NCBI RefSeq assembly: GCF_036499745.1
Contig: NZ_DASYDG010000045.1
Location: 1 to 64,000 of the forward strand
DNA: 64,000 bases
Direction: 5' to 3'
DNA from: Pinirhizobacter sp036499745
GTDB lineage: Bacteria > Pseudomonadota > Gammaproteobacteria > Xanthomonadales > Rhodanobacteraceae
The first letter of the stretch is position 1. Every line of letters begins with the position of its first letter. Below the pieces are notes generated by a model. It searched no databases, had not been told where the DNA came from, and saw only the letters and a program-made list of their open reading frames with translations. This document shows, piece by piece, positions 18,953-27,288 of the stretch. A program made the translations under genes and the position numbers.

Positions 18953-19429
18953 TCAGTGTGCGCACGTGGGACCGTGCACATGGACACGGTCGAATCGCAG
19001 GTTCACGAAGTGCGCTGAGGCCACCAGCAGTCCGCCGCAGGTTACCAGCACGCTATGCAGCAACAACGACCCGGTATCGTGAAGCACGGTGATGCCGGCA
19101 ATCAGTAGCAACAGGCCCGGAAGAACCAATCCGAGCGCCAGGCGCCGGCGGTGTCGACGGTAGCCGCCCAGAAGCGTGATCGTGGCCAGCAGGCAGGCAA
19201 ACAGCACGAAACCCTTCTCGAAGGTATGGCTGGCCAGGAACTGGAGTCCCAGCAAGGGCAGGAAGACCAGTACGAAGGGCAACGCGGCGCAGTGGACGGC
19301 ACACAGGAAAGATGCCGTTGCCCCAAGGCGATCGGCCAGGTGCCACCAACGCTTGCGGACTTCCGGCTCGGGCAGCTCGGGCGACTGATTCATGGAGACA
19401 ATGGCATAGGTAGGCCGCATGGGAGACAT
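18953..19429 (-). CDS. MerC domain membrane protein
   Basis: A 158-residue protein with four hydrophobic segments. Segment 1 holds the MerC metal-binding pair in LCAVHCAALPF. A His-rich end (DRVHVHGPTCAH) could also bind metal. MerC proteins move Hg2+ in mer operons, but no other mer gene is here; with a CDF exporter downstream and Zur nearby, zinc is the more likely metal (inference). ATG codons at 19429, 19420 and 19393 are all possible; none has a good ribosome site, and the first would be nearly leaderless. Confidence 0.8.
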   Translation of the reverse strand: MSPMRPTYAIVSMNQSPELPEPEVRKRWWHLADRLGATASFLCAVHCAALPFVLVFLPLLGLQFLASHTFEKGFVLFACLLATITLLGGYRRHRRRLALGLVLPGLLLLIAGITVLHDTGSLLLHSVLVTCGGLLVASAHFVNLRFDRVHVHGPTCAH

Positions 19430-19432
19430 ATT

Positions 19433-19445
19433 GTTACTTTATAAC
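19433..19445. promoter_or_regulatory. Zur/Fur-like operator upstream of the MerC-CDF unit
   Basis: GTTACTTTATAAC matches 10 of 12 defined positions of the gammaproteobacterial Zur core GTTATAnTATAAC and is an imperfect palindrome. Read on the minus strand it contains a TATAAA that could be the -10 of the MerC-CDF promoter. The site lies 3 bp before the first MerC ATG. The zur gene itself is 2 kb away. Binding is inferred from sequence only. Confidence 0.55.
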
Positions 19446-19874
19446 GTCCGCAATGCAAGCCCTGTTTGACCCGGGTGCAAATCCATGGGTTCTTGCGCCA
19501 TCGAAAGTTCATTCGGACGTCTATACGTCTGTCAACCGATCCCACCCTGCCCCGTTCCCATGCATGGCCCGCAAGCGGCCACCGTTCGCCGACGGCGTCA
19601 TCCCCTCCCGACGCACCCTCCACGGCGGCGAACCCCACAGGGCGCGGCGTGACGCCGCGCCCTGTTTCTTTTCGCTGATCACCTTAAGCGCCTGATCGTC
19701 CAGCGGGCGGACTTTCAGGTGGGAAATTGTTCAAACCGTACCTTTCGTCTTAAGCGTGATCGATTCCAGTAAGCGAATTCGAATTGATCGACCTACCCTG
19801 CGCGGCAGCGCGTGAATCGGCTCAGGCGTGGCGCCAACTGGCACAGGGCTTTCATCCAGAGACGAAGGACGATC
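19446..19874. other. Gene-poor 430-bp stretch with operator-like repeats and an orphan terminator
   Basis: No convincing gene lies here. It holds an inverted repeat GACGT-CTAT-ACGTC (19516-19529), a strong plus-strand terminator (19638-19672) with no gene in front of it, and a direct repeat CTTAAGCG...TGATCG (near 19683 and 19749). The 80-codon plus-strand frame at 19453-19695 runs through the terminator stem and has no ribosome site. A small RNA ending near 19672 is possible. Confidence 0.5.
19638..19672 (+). terminator. Orphan intrinsic terminator
   Basis: CAGGGCGCGGCG-TGA-CGCCGCGCCCTG is a perfect 12-bp stem followed by TTTCTTTT on the plus strand. The nearest upstream plus-strand gene ends 2 kb earlier at its own terminator, so this one implies an unannotated short transcript starting after about 19446. 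Confidence 0.8.
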
Positions 19875-20801
19875 ATGGAGAAGACGCGCCGACACTTGTC
19901 AGGCCTGGGATTTGCACTCCTTGCCGCCGTCATCAATGGGTCCGTGGGCGTTTTCATCACGCTGTCAGCAAGGATGGCCCTTGAAAGCTCAGCCATTGCC
20001 TTTTACAAATGTTTCCTGGCAGTCGTCATCCTGGCGATATTCCTGTGGGCAAACGCTACGCTGCGTCAGAGCATACGGAACGTGTTCCGTTCCCCCATTC
20101 TGGCCGCTGCCGGTTTCTTCGGCGTATTCGTCATGAATTCCTTCGAGGTTCGTGCGTACAGGCTTGAGTCGGTAGCGACGGTGGTCCTCATGTTCTTGGC
20201 CGGTGCCACAGTGGCCACGCAGGGACTGACCATATTCATGCTAAGCCAGCGAATGACCGTGGGAAGGGCCATCGCCATCGGACTTTGCTCGGCGGGAGTA
20301 TTTCTGCTGATGCCAAAATACCTGTCCTTCAGTGCCGCAGCGGGATGTCTGCTCGGAGCCATCGCGGGAGTTGGCTACGGCACATACATGGTGATCGCGC
20401 AGCGATTCGCCCTGAAAGCACGACTGGAAGATATCTTCGGCATGATGGTATGGGGCACGATTTTCCTGCTTCCGGAGTACATCGTTGGCGGAGCTAGAAT
20501 CCCGAGCTTTGACGCGTGGGGCATGTTGATTTGGCTTGCCATGTTCCCAACGATCCTTGGATATTTCCTCACCACCGCCGCCGTCACGCGAATCGGGGCG
20601 AGCAAGGTCCAGCTGCTGGAGCTTTCCGAGCCCCTGTTCGCTGCGCTCATGGCCTGGTACTTCCTAAACGAGCTTCTCAGCTCAGGGCAGATCATGGGTG
20701 GGCTGGCAATCGTCCTGGCCAGCTATGCCGGCGATGTCATCGACAAACTCGTACCTGGAACACATCGGCAAAGGAGGCCGTCTTGGCGAGGCTCAAGGTA
20801 G
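19875..20801 (+). CDS. EamA family transporter (DMT superfamily)
   Basis: A 308-residue protein with ten predicted membrane helices in two EamA repeats (residues ~8-145 and ~155-290), the second repeat ending near LLELSEPLFAALMAWYF. The ATG at 19875 has GAAGGA upstream. Family members export amino acids, nucleosides or drugs; the substrate is not evident. It does not closely resemble the hutF-linked exporter at 10169, so the two look like separate acquisitions, not a duplication. Confidence 0.88.
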   Translation: MEKTRRHLSGLGFALLAAVINGSVGVFITLSARMALESSAIAFYKCFLAVVILAIFLWANATLRQSIRNVFRSPILAAAGFFGVFVMNSFEVRAYRLESVATVVLMFLAGATVATQGLTIFMLSQRMTVGRAIAIGLCSAGVFLLMPKYLSFSAAAGCLLGAIAGVGYGTYMVIAQRFALKARLEDIFGMMVWGTIFLLPEYIVGGARIPSFDAWGMLIWLAMFPTILGYFLTTAAVTRIGASKVQLLELSEPLFAALMAWYFLNELLSSGQIMGGLAIVLASYAGDVIDKLVPGTHRQRRPSWRGSR

Positions 20802-20842
20802 CGAGTTTGCCGCCCTCCGGACGTAGAAAGATCGACAGTGCC

Positions 20843-21337
20843 TCAGAACCAGCCGAATCCCTTGGCCATCATTCCCGCAAGGCCAAGCACCGAGGCGATC
20901 AGGCTTCCGAAGAGTAAGTGGAAGTCTGAGCGTGCGTGGACGCGAAATTGTTCGAACCTCCCGTTGACACGTTCGAACTTTGCATCGAACTTCCCGAATC
21001 GATCCTCGAACTTTGCATCGAGCTTCTCGAAGCGATCCTCAAACTTTGCGTCGAGCTTCTCGAAGCGATCTTCGAACTTTGCGTCGAGCTTCTCGAATCG
21101 ATCCTCAAACTTTGCATCGAGTTTCTCGAATCGATCGTCGATCTTGTCAAACCGGGCATACACTTCAGTCCGGAAATCCCGGAACTCGATCTTGTGCTCG
21201 TCAAATCGTGAAGAGATGCCCTCGGTTATCACTTCAAGCCTGGTCACCCGCGTATCAAGCTGCGCTATCTCGAGGGGTACATAGATCGATCGATGAGCCG
21301 ATGAACCATCGCTGACGGGAATGAAATCATTTGGCAC
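20843..21337 (-). CDS. Hendecad-repeat coiled-coil protein with C-terminal membrane anchor
   Basis: A 164-residue protein starting at GTG (21337). Residues ~65-120 consist of five copies of an 11-residue unit, FEDRFEKLDAK, forming a right-handed (hendecad) coiled coil that continues more loosely on both sides. A hydrophobic segment at ~141-161 near the C-terminus could be a tail anchor. It resembles DUF1640-type or tail-anchored coiled-coil proteins of unknown function. The units are encoded by near-identical 33-bp tandem repeats, so copy number may vary between strains without frameshift. Confidence 0.75.
   Translation of the reverse strand: MPNDFIPVSDGSSAHRSIYVPLEIAQLDTRVTRLEVITEGISSRFDEHKIEFRDFRTEVYARFDKIDDRFEKLDAKFEDRFEKLDAKFEDRFEKLDAKFEDRFEKLDAKFEDRFGKFDAKFERVNGRFEQFRVHARSDFHLLFGSLIASVLGLAGMMAKGFGWF
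20979..21143. repeat. Five 33-bp in-frame tandem repeats
   Basis: Units begin at 20979, 21012, 21045, 21078 and 21111, each opening with TTTGCRTCGA on the plus strand. The inner three differ at only a few positions; the outer two are more diverged. As 33 is divisible by three, unit gain or loss lengthens or shortens the encoded coiled coil by exactly one hendecad. Confidence 0.92.
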
Positions 21338-21490
21338 AAGAGTTCCGTGTTATCCATCATCGTTGCCGCCATGGCCTGCACGCCTTGGCACGATGTGATT
21401 ATGCACGGACGACTTCGCACTGCACATTCAGAAAATGAGCCGAATCGATGCAGGAATTTCCCTACTCGCGGATTCTTTACAAAGAACGAT

Positions 21491-21958
21491 CTACCGACAG
21501 TTCTTGCAAACCCCATGCACTTCCACCGTCTGCCCCTGCGGCGTGAAACCGAAGGTGCGTGCCTGGGCTTCGATGAGTTCAGCCACGCGCGGATCGCACA
21601 CTTCCTGGGCACCGTCACAAACGTCACAGATCAGGAAGGGCACCTGGTGCTGTTCGGCCGGATGGTGGCAGGCAACGTAGGCGTTGATCGACTCGAGCTT
21701 GTGGATGAAGCCGTTCTCGAGCAGGAAATCGAGCGCGCGATAGACGGTGGGCGGTGCTGCATTGCCGTGGGTGTCGCGCAGGCTGTCCAGGAGGTCATAG
21801 GCCTTCACCGGCTTGCCCGCGCGTGCCACCAGTTGCAGTACCTCGCGGCGTAGCGGCGTCAGGCGCAGCCCACGCTCGTTGCTGGCGGTTTCCACCGCAC
21901 GCACGAAGCCGATGGGGTCGTCGTGGTGGTGCTGGTGTTCTGAAGGCTTGCTGTTCAA
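21491..21958 (-). CDS. zur: Zinc uptake regulator, Fur family
   Basis: A 155-residue Fur-family repressor. The N-terminus is His-rich (EHQHHHDD), then a winged helix with RLTPLRREVLQLV and PPTVYRALDFLLENGFIHKLES (residues ~30-95). It ends with two CxxC pairs for structural zinc (ICDVCDG and VCKNCR), a pattern of Zur, not Fur. The start is TTG at 21958, decided by AAGGAG 7-8 nt upstream. It lies 3 bp after a small membrane-protein gene and downstream of gltX. Confidence 0.92.
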   Translation of the reverse strand: MNSKPSEHQHHHDDPIGFVRAVETASNERGLRLTPLRREVLQLVARAGKPVKAYDLLDSLRDTHGNAAPPTVYRALDFLLENGFIHKLESINAYVACHHPAEQHQVPFLICDVCDGAQEVCDPRVAELIEAQARTFGFTPQGQTVEVHGVCKNCR

Positions 21959-21961
21959 GGT

Positions 21962-22249
21962 TCACTCCTTGCGCCGATCATACGCCGGACGCGGCAACGG
22001 CGGCGGCAGCGGCTTCATCCGCCAGGCAAACCACCATCCAATGGGGCCCAAGGTAGCGCCCCAGGCGGCGCCCAGCCACACCTGGCCGCGACGATGGCCA
22101 ATCCAGGCGCCTACGGCCACGCAGACCACGGAAGACACCGTAAGCCAGAACCAGGGCACCATCGCCATCAGGTTGGCGAAGATATGCAGGAACGCGCCCG
22201 GATCGTCCGGGTCTACGCCATGCATCATCCGCGCGAGAAGCTCGTCCAA
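21962..22249 (-). CDS. Small two-helix membrane protein, unknown function
   Basis: A 95-residue protein, start TTG, with two hydrophobic helices (about residues 29-49 and 57-74) and a Pro/Arg-rich cytoplasmic tail ending RPAYDRRKE. I do not recognise a family. It is tightly packed between gltX (38 bp upstream) and zur (3 bp downstream), so it is probably translated from the same transcript as zur. Confidence 0.6.
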   Translation of the reverse strand: MDELLARMMHGVDPDDPGAFLHIFANLMAMVPWFWLTVSSVVCVAVGAWIGHRRGQVWLGAAWGATLGPIGWWFAWRMKPLPPPLPRPAYDRRKE

Positions 22250-22287
22250 ATGCTCGCCTGGTCAGTCGCTGTGGGCTGAATATGGGG

Positions 22288-23691
22288 TCAGGCGCCGCTA
22301 CGGGCAATGGCGTCGTCGATGCGTGCCAGCGCCCCTTCCCTGCCGGCCAGGTACACCGTGTGTTCGATCGACGGCGATACCTGGGTGCCCGTCATGGCCA
22401 CCCGAAGCGGGGCCGCCACCTTGCCCATGCCCAGTTCAAGCTTCGCCGCCACCGCCTCGACCACGCCGTGGATCGCTTCAGGCGTCCACTCAGGCAGCGA
22501 CGCCAGGGCGTCGCGGGAAGCGTTCAACACCGGCACCGCGGTGTCGTTGCGCAGGTGTTTGTCCACGGCTTTCTGATCCCACTCGGTAATCGGTGCGTAC
22601 CATGTGCGTGCGCGCTCGGCCATTTCCTTCAATGTCTGTACGCGATCGCGCAGGGCCACGATCACGTCCGCGGGTGCCGGACCCGCGGATGGATCAATGC
22701 CCGCCTGCTGCAGATGCCAGGTGAACTCCGCGGCGATATCGGCCGGGTTGTCGTGCTTGAGGTACTGCTGGTTCAGCCACGACAGCTTGGTGACGTCGAA
22801 ACGCGAGGCCGCCTTGTTCACATCGCTGATGTCGAAGAGGCCCGTCATTTCCTCGACTGAGAAAATCTCCTGATCGCCGTGGGACCAGCCCAGGCGTACC
22901 AGATAGTTGAGCAACGCATGCGGCAGGAAGCCGTCGTCCCGGTATTGCATCACACCCACAGCGCCGTGGCGCTTGGAGAGCTTCTGGCCATCGGGGCCAA
23001 GGATCATCGGCAGGTGCGCGAATTCCGGCACCGGCGCGCCCAGTGCGTGGTACACGTTGATCTGGCGCGGCGTGTTGTTGACGTGATCGTCGCCACGGAT
23101 CACCTCGGTGATACCCATGTCGATGTCGTCCACCACCACGGCGAAGTTATAGGTGGGAAAGCCATCGGAGCGGACGATCACGAAATCGTCGAGCTCCGTG
23201 TTGCTCCATTCGATGCGGCCCTTGACCTTGTCGTCGAACACCACCGAGCCTTCCGACGGGTTGCGGAAGCGGATCACCCGGTTCGGGTCGTCGCGGAGGG
23301 GCTCGGCGCGGTCGCGGTAATAGCCGTTGTAACGGGGCTTCAGGCCGGCCGCCATGGCCGCCTCGCGCATGGCCTCGATTTCTTCCTTGGTCTCGTAGGC
23401 GTAATACGCCTTGCCCTCGGCCAGTAATTTTTCCGCCACCTCGCGGTAACGGTCCATGCGATGGGTCTGGTAGATCGGGCCTTCGTCGTGAACGAGGCCC
23501 AGCCAGGTCATGCCGTCGATGATGGCCTGGACCGCTTCATCGGTGGAACGCTCGCGGTCGGTGTCCTCGACGCGCAGGATGAAATCGCCACCACGGCGGC
23601 GGGCCTCCAGCCAGCAGTACAGGGCCGTGCGGGCACCGCCGATGTGCAGGAATCCGGTGGGGCTGGGGGCAAAACGGGTACGGACGGTCAT
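22288..23691 (-). CDS. gltX: Glutamyl-tRNA synthetase
   Basis: A 467-residue class I synthetase charging tRNA-Glu. The HIGH-type motif is in FAPSPTGFLHIGGARTALY and the KMSKS-type motif reads KLSKRHGA; RVEDTD and VIRGDDHVNNTPRQINVY are also present. The ATG at 23691 is preferred over GTG at 23703 because MTVRTRFAPSP is the usual beginning. It is divergent from the glycosyltransferase and heads the gltX-membrane protein-zur strand. Confidence 0.96.
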   Translation of the reverse strand: MTVRTRFAPSPTGFLHIGGARTALYCWLEARRRGGDFILRVEDTDRERSTDEAVQAIIDGMTWLGLVHDEGPIYQTHRMDRYREVAEKLLAEGKAYYAYETKEEIEAMREAAMAAGLKPRYNGYYRDRAEPLRDDPNRVIRFRNPSEGSVVFDDKVKGRIEWSNTELDDFVIVRSDGFPTYNFAVVVDDIDMGITEVIRGDDHVNNTPRQINVYHALGAPVPEFAHLPMILGPDGQKLSKRHGAVGVMQYRDDGFLPHALLNYLVRLGWSHGDQEIFSVEEMTGLFDISDVNKAASRFDVTKLSWLNQQYLKHDNPADIAAEFTWHLQQAGIDPSAGPAPADVIVALRDRVQTLKEMAERARTWYAPITEWDQKAVDKHLRNDTAVPVLNASRDALASLPEWTPEAIHGVVEAVAAKLELGMGKVAAPLRVAMTGTQVSPSIEHTVYLAGREGALARIDDAIARSGA

Positions 23692-23820
23692 CACGAAGGT
23701 CACGATCGAGGGCGACCGTCGATTTTAGCCGGTTCCGCGGTGTCTTGCGGCCGTCATCGACCCATCATCCCACTGCCATGCGGGCGGCGAAGAATGCTGC
23801 AAGCCCGCAGGGAGTGCGCC

Positions 23821-24987
23821 ATGCGCATCGGCATCGTTACCGAAACCTACCCGCCGGAAGTCAACGGCGTCGCCTTGACCGTCCATAGCCTGGCGGCAGG
23901 CATGGCCGCCCGTGGCCATGCGGTGGACCTGGTCCGCCCCCGCCAGCCGGGCCATGCGCCCTTCGCCGACGAACCCGGGATCGAATCGTTGGAAACCCCG
24001 GGCCTGGGCTTGCCGCGCTATCCAGGCCTGCGTTTTGGCCTGCCGGTCACCAGCCGCCTGGTGGCGCGCTGGAAGCGCGACCGTCCGGATGCGGTGTACG
24101 TGGCCACCGAAGGCCCGCTGGGCTGGGCTGCAATGCGCGCCGCCACCCGCCTGGGCATCCCGGTGGCGACCGGCTTTCACACCCGCTTCGACGCCTACGC
24201 CGGCCACTATGGCGTGAAATGGCTCACCCCGCTGGTACGCAAGCACCTGCGCCGTTTCCACAACCGCGCAGACGCTACCCTGGTACCTACCCGTGGACTG
24301 GCCGCGGAACTCCAGGCCATGGGCATCGTCAATTCGCGTTTGCTACGCCGGGCCGTCGACACCGAACTCTTCCACCCCTCGCGGCGCGACGACACGCTGC
24401 GCGCTTCGTGGGGTGCCGACGAGGACACCCTGGTGGTGCTGTACGTCGGCCGCATTGCCGCGGAGAAGAACCTCCCGCTCGCCCTGGCCTCCTTCGAAGC
24501 CGCCAGAAAACGCCACCCGAAGGCACTCTACGTGTGGGTGGGCGACGGTCCGGAGCGCACCGCGCTACAGGCAGCGCACCCGGATTTCGTCTTCGCCGGC
24601 ATGCGCAGCGGCGAGGACCTTGCCGCGTACTTTGCCAGCGCCGATCTCTTCATCTTTCCCAGCCTGTCGGAAACCTTCGGCAACGTCGTACTGGAAGCCC
24701 TGGCCGCGGGCGTGCCCGTAGTGGCCTACGACGAGGGCGCCGCCCGCGAGCACGTGGTCGATGGCGTGAACGGCGTGCGCATCGAAAGCGGCAACGAGAA
24801 AAGCTTCATCAACTGCGCCGCGTGTGTCGCCAGTGACCTGCGCCAGTTGCATGCCATGGGTCGTGCAGCACGGCACGGGGTGTCGTCACTGGCGCCGGCC
24901 GCCGTGATCGCCGATTTCGAACGACTTCTGAAAGGTTTGGTCACGGAGCGCAGCCATGAGCACCATGCCACGTCCGCAACGGCTTGA
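23821..24987 (+). CDS. GT4 family glycosyltransferase (MgtA-like)
   Basis: A 388-residue GT-B glycosyltransferase. The N-terminal domain opens with IVTETYPPEVNGVA and contains GFHTRFDAYAGHYG. The C-terminal donor-binding domain has LYVGRIAAEKN and the EX7E motif region SLSETFGNVVLEALAAG. Relatives transfer sugar from nucleotide sugars to diacylglycerol or phosphatidylinositol-type lipids; lipid glycosylation is therefore the best guess. GGGAG precedes the ATG at 23821. It overlaps the PAP2 gene by 32 nt. Confidence 0.9.
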   Translation: MRIGIVTETYPPEVNGVALTVHSLAAGMAARGHAVDLVRPRQPGHAPFADEPGIESLETPGLGLPRYPGLRFGLPVTSRLVARWKRDRPDAVYVATEGPLGWAAMRAATRLGIPVATGFHTRFDAYAGHYGVKWLTPLVRKHLRRFHNRADATLVPTRGLAAELQAMGIVNSRLLRRAVDTELFHPSRRDDTLRASWGADEDTLVVLYVGRIAAEKNLPLALASFEAARKRHPKALYVWVGDGPERTALQAAHPDFVFAGMRSGEDLAAYFASADLFIFPSLSETFGNVVLEALAAGVPVVAYDEGAAREHVVDGVNGVRIESGNEKSFINCAACVASDLRQLHAMGRAARHGVSSLAPAAVIADFERLLKGLVTERSHEHHATSATA

Positions 24988-25480
24988 TCGCCGCGTCACC
25001 CTCGCTGCCAACCGCTGGGGCACACGCAGCACGGTGGGTGCCTTCTTCGGGGTGGTAAGCCGGCTTGGCGATGGCATCTTCTGGTATTCCCTGATCGCCA
25101 TCCTGGCCGTTGCCGGCGGTTGGCGCGGCATGCAGGCGGCAGGCCAGATGCTGATTACCGGCCTGATCGCCCTGCAGCTCTACCGCGTGCTCAAGCGCTG
25201 GACGCGCCGCCCCCGCCCCTTTCGCAACTGTCCGGGTGTGATCGCGCATATCCCGCCGCTGGATGAGTTCAGCTTTCCCTCCGGCCATACGCTGCAGGCG
25301 GTGAGCTTTACCGTGGTAGCGGTGCATTACTTCCCCGTGCTGGCGCCGTTGCTGATTGGGTTCACTGCGCTGGTGGGTGCATCGCGGGTGATCCTGGGGT
25401 TGCACTATCCGTCGGACGTCATTGCCGCCACGGCGATCGGGCTGGCGTTGGGGAATGCTTCGCTGCTCGCGATGAGCTGA
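24956..25480 (+). CDS. PAP2 family membrane phosphatase
   Basis: A 174-residue integral membrane protein with the three acid-phosphatase motifs of the PAP2 family: KRWTRRPRP, FPSGHTLQA and SRVILGLHYPSDV (catalytic His in each of the last two). It would dephosphorylate a lipid phosphate such as phosphatidic acid or undecaprenyl pyrophosphate. The start lies 32 nt inside the end of the glycosyltransferase gene, implying coupled expression, so the pair may act on the same lipid. Confidence 0.9.
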   Translation: MSTMPRPQRLDRRVTLAANRWGTRSTVGAFFGVVSRLGDGIFWYSLIAILAVAGGWRGMQAAGQMLITGLIALQLYRVLKRWTRRPRPFRNCPGVIAHIPPLDEFSFPSGHTLQAVSFTVVAVHYFPVLAPLLIGFTALVGASRVILGLHYPSDVIAATAIGLALGNASLLAMS

Positions 25481-25568
25481 TCTACATCCCGACCGTCTGC
25501 CGCGTGCGCGCCCACGGCATCGGTCGCGGCGGGAGTGGAAAGCCGCCTCGTTCATCCGCCCTGATTCG

Positions 25569-27266
25569 TCAAAGCTTGCTGTGCTCCACCTGCCTTTCGC
25601 GCTGCATCAGCGTCCATTCGGCGTGTTCGGTCAGCGCTGCATCGCCCAGCGACAACAAAATGGCGCGCTGTGTACCTGGATCCTTCGCGCGATCGAGCGC
25701 TACGCGCGCACTGGCGAAGATCCGCTGCATGAACCGGTACTGGCGAATCAGTTCGCGGTCGGCCTTGCGGTAGGCGTAGGCTTCGCGCACGGCGGCGGCG
25801 ATGGATAGCACGGCCATGGCCGTGACCAGGCTTACCTTGGCGTGTTCGGACAGCTTCAGCGCGAAGACCGCCAGGAACACGCTGATGGCGATGCCTCCCC
25901 ACAAGCTGGTGGAACCGATCATCTCGGTGATGTGGTGCAGCCCCGTGCGCTCGGCGGTCTTGACCTCGTAGTAGTGCAACTGGCCGGACTTACCCGATTC
26001 CCCCACCCACTCGGCGATCACGGCAGCCAGCGCCGCATCGGTGGGTTGTTCCGGATGGATCGACGCATCCAGGCTTGCCGCGCGCATCACGTTGCGGATC
26101 CAGCCCAGTTCGATGTTCTGTTTCTGAAGGAAATTGTCGTGCGCAAACTCATGATCCGCGCTGGCCGAGATGCCGGCCCGCCGCCAGCACGACTGCACGC
26201 GCAGGCCCTCGGCGAGCGCGCGGTAATCAAGGTATTTCCGATGCCAGCCGCGGCGGTGGGCCAGGATCGCCACCACGCCGCCGGTGGCGAACAACGCCAG
26301 GAACAGATAAATCAGCGAGTCGTTGCCAGGCATGTGGGCGTACAGTGTGAACGCGATGCCCATCAGCGCCGCCACGGTGTAGGTCAGGCGCAGGGCCATC
26401 ACCACGCGGCGCCGGAAATGCACTGCAAGCCAATCGGCGGCGTGGAATACGCGATCGATCGTTTCGGTGGCACTTCCAGGCGTGCCGGGCATCGAGCGCG
26501 GCGCTGCCTCGATGACGGCGGCATGCCGGGCGCACTCGTCGTTGAACTCGGCCATGCGCGAAAACATCAGGCGGAACTCCGCGGGCATATCCGGCTGGAA
26601 TGCCGGCTCGTCGGTCGTACGCCAGCCTTCCTGCAAGGGCGTGAGTCCGTGTGCAGGATCGTCTCCGTCCCCGTCGCCATCGCGCGAACACACAATGTGG
26701 TAAAGCAGGCTCTCATCACCGCCACCAAGTACGTGGCGCGCGTGCACATGGCGTTCCACCAGGCCCGGCGGCGTGCCGGTAAGATGGTAGTGCACGATCT
26801 GGGCGGTACCGCCCAGTCCCCCGGCCTCATTGCCATCCCAGATGGCTAGCAGGATGTGGCAATGGCTGGCGATATACACGCCGGTGGTGGCGTATTGGCG
26901 GTCGCGCGCCTGCCCGGGCAGGCCGATCACGTGGCGTGGCTTTTCCATCAGCCGCGGCAGCAGCACCACCTCGGCGTGGCTGCAAAGGCGTTCGAAGTTG
27001 GCGCGCACCTGCGGGTCGTTGAAGTCGTCGGTGTACAGATCCCGCGGCAACGGCAACGGCGCTACCAGACGGGCACCCGCCGCCAGGGCTTCTTCGGCGA
27101 CCAGCTGGTCGCCTCCCTCGGCCAGCGCGGAAAGCACCACAAGCGGCAAGCCCGGAAAATCGTTCTTCAGCCGCTCGAAGAACGCATGCACGCGAAGACG
27201 GATCGGCTCGACCTCGCCGGCGGGAATATCGCGGTGGCTGGTGACGCCGACGACCAAAGGGGTCAT
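25569..27266 (-). CDS. SLOG-like nucleotide-sensor protein with four membrane helices
   Basis: A 565-residue protein. Residues ~1-165 look like a SLOG/Rossmann-type domain: VGVTSHRDI at the start, SALAEGGDQLVAEEALAAGA at 46-65, then AIWDGNEAGGLGGTAQIVHY at 141-160, which together fit families that bind nucleotide-derived signals. Helices are predicted at ~288-309, 317-337, 456-472 and 477-493. Between the pairs lies a conserved-looking cytosolic stretch with YLDYRALAEGLRVQ, reminiscent of SLATT-type effectors. The SLOG call is by motif only. It is the last gene of an operon with a TIR protein and a microprotein; GGAAAG precedes its ATG. Possible membrane effector of a TIR-made signal (inference). 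Confidence 0.72.
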   Translation of the reverse strand: MTPLVVGVTSHRDIPAGEVEPIRLRVHAFFERLKNDFPGLPLVVLSALAEGGDQLVAEEALAAGARLVAPLPLPRDLYTDDFNDPQVRANFERLCSHAEVVLLPRLMEKPRHVIGLPGQARDRQYATTGVYIASHCHILLAIWDGNEAGGLGGTAQIVHYHLTGTPPGLVERHVHARHVLGGGDESLLYHIVCSRDGDGDGDDPAHGLTPLQEGWRTTDEPAFQPDMPAEFRLMFSRMAEFNDECARHAAVIEAAPRSMPGTPGSATETIDRVFHAADWLAVHFRRRVVMALRLTYTVAALMGIAFTLYAHMPGNDSLIYLFLALFATGGVVAILAHRRGWHRKYLDYRALAEGLRVQSCWRRAGISASADHEFAHDNFLQKQNIELGWIRNVMRAASLDASIHPEQPTDAALAAVIAEWVGESGKSGQLHYYEVKTAERTGLHHITEMIGSTSLWGGIAISVFLAVFALKLSEHAKVSLVTAMAVLSIAAAVREAYAYRKADRELIRQYRFMQRIFASARVALDRAKDPGTQRAILLSLGDAALTEHAEWTLMQRERQVEHSKL

Positions 27267-27288
27267 GGGTGCTTTCCGCGCCGAAACC

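Noticed and set aside
18953..19429. The MerC gene as evidence of a mercury-resistance transposon
   Set aside because: No merA, merT, merP, merR, transposase or inverted repeats are present; the neighbours point to zinc.
19515..19530. Tandem MetJ-box-like octamers GGACGTCT ATACGTCT
   Set aside because: MetJ is not expected in this lineage and no methionine gene is adjacent, so it is reported only as an inverted repeat.
19453..19695. An 80-codon plus-strand frame in the MerC-EamA gap
   Set aside because: It runs through the terminator stem, lacks a ribosome site and resembles no protein.
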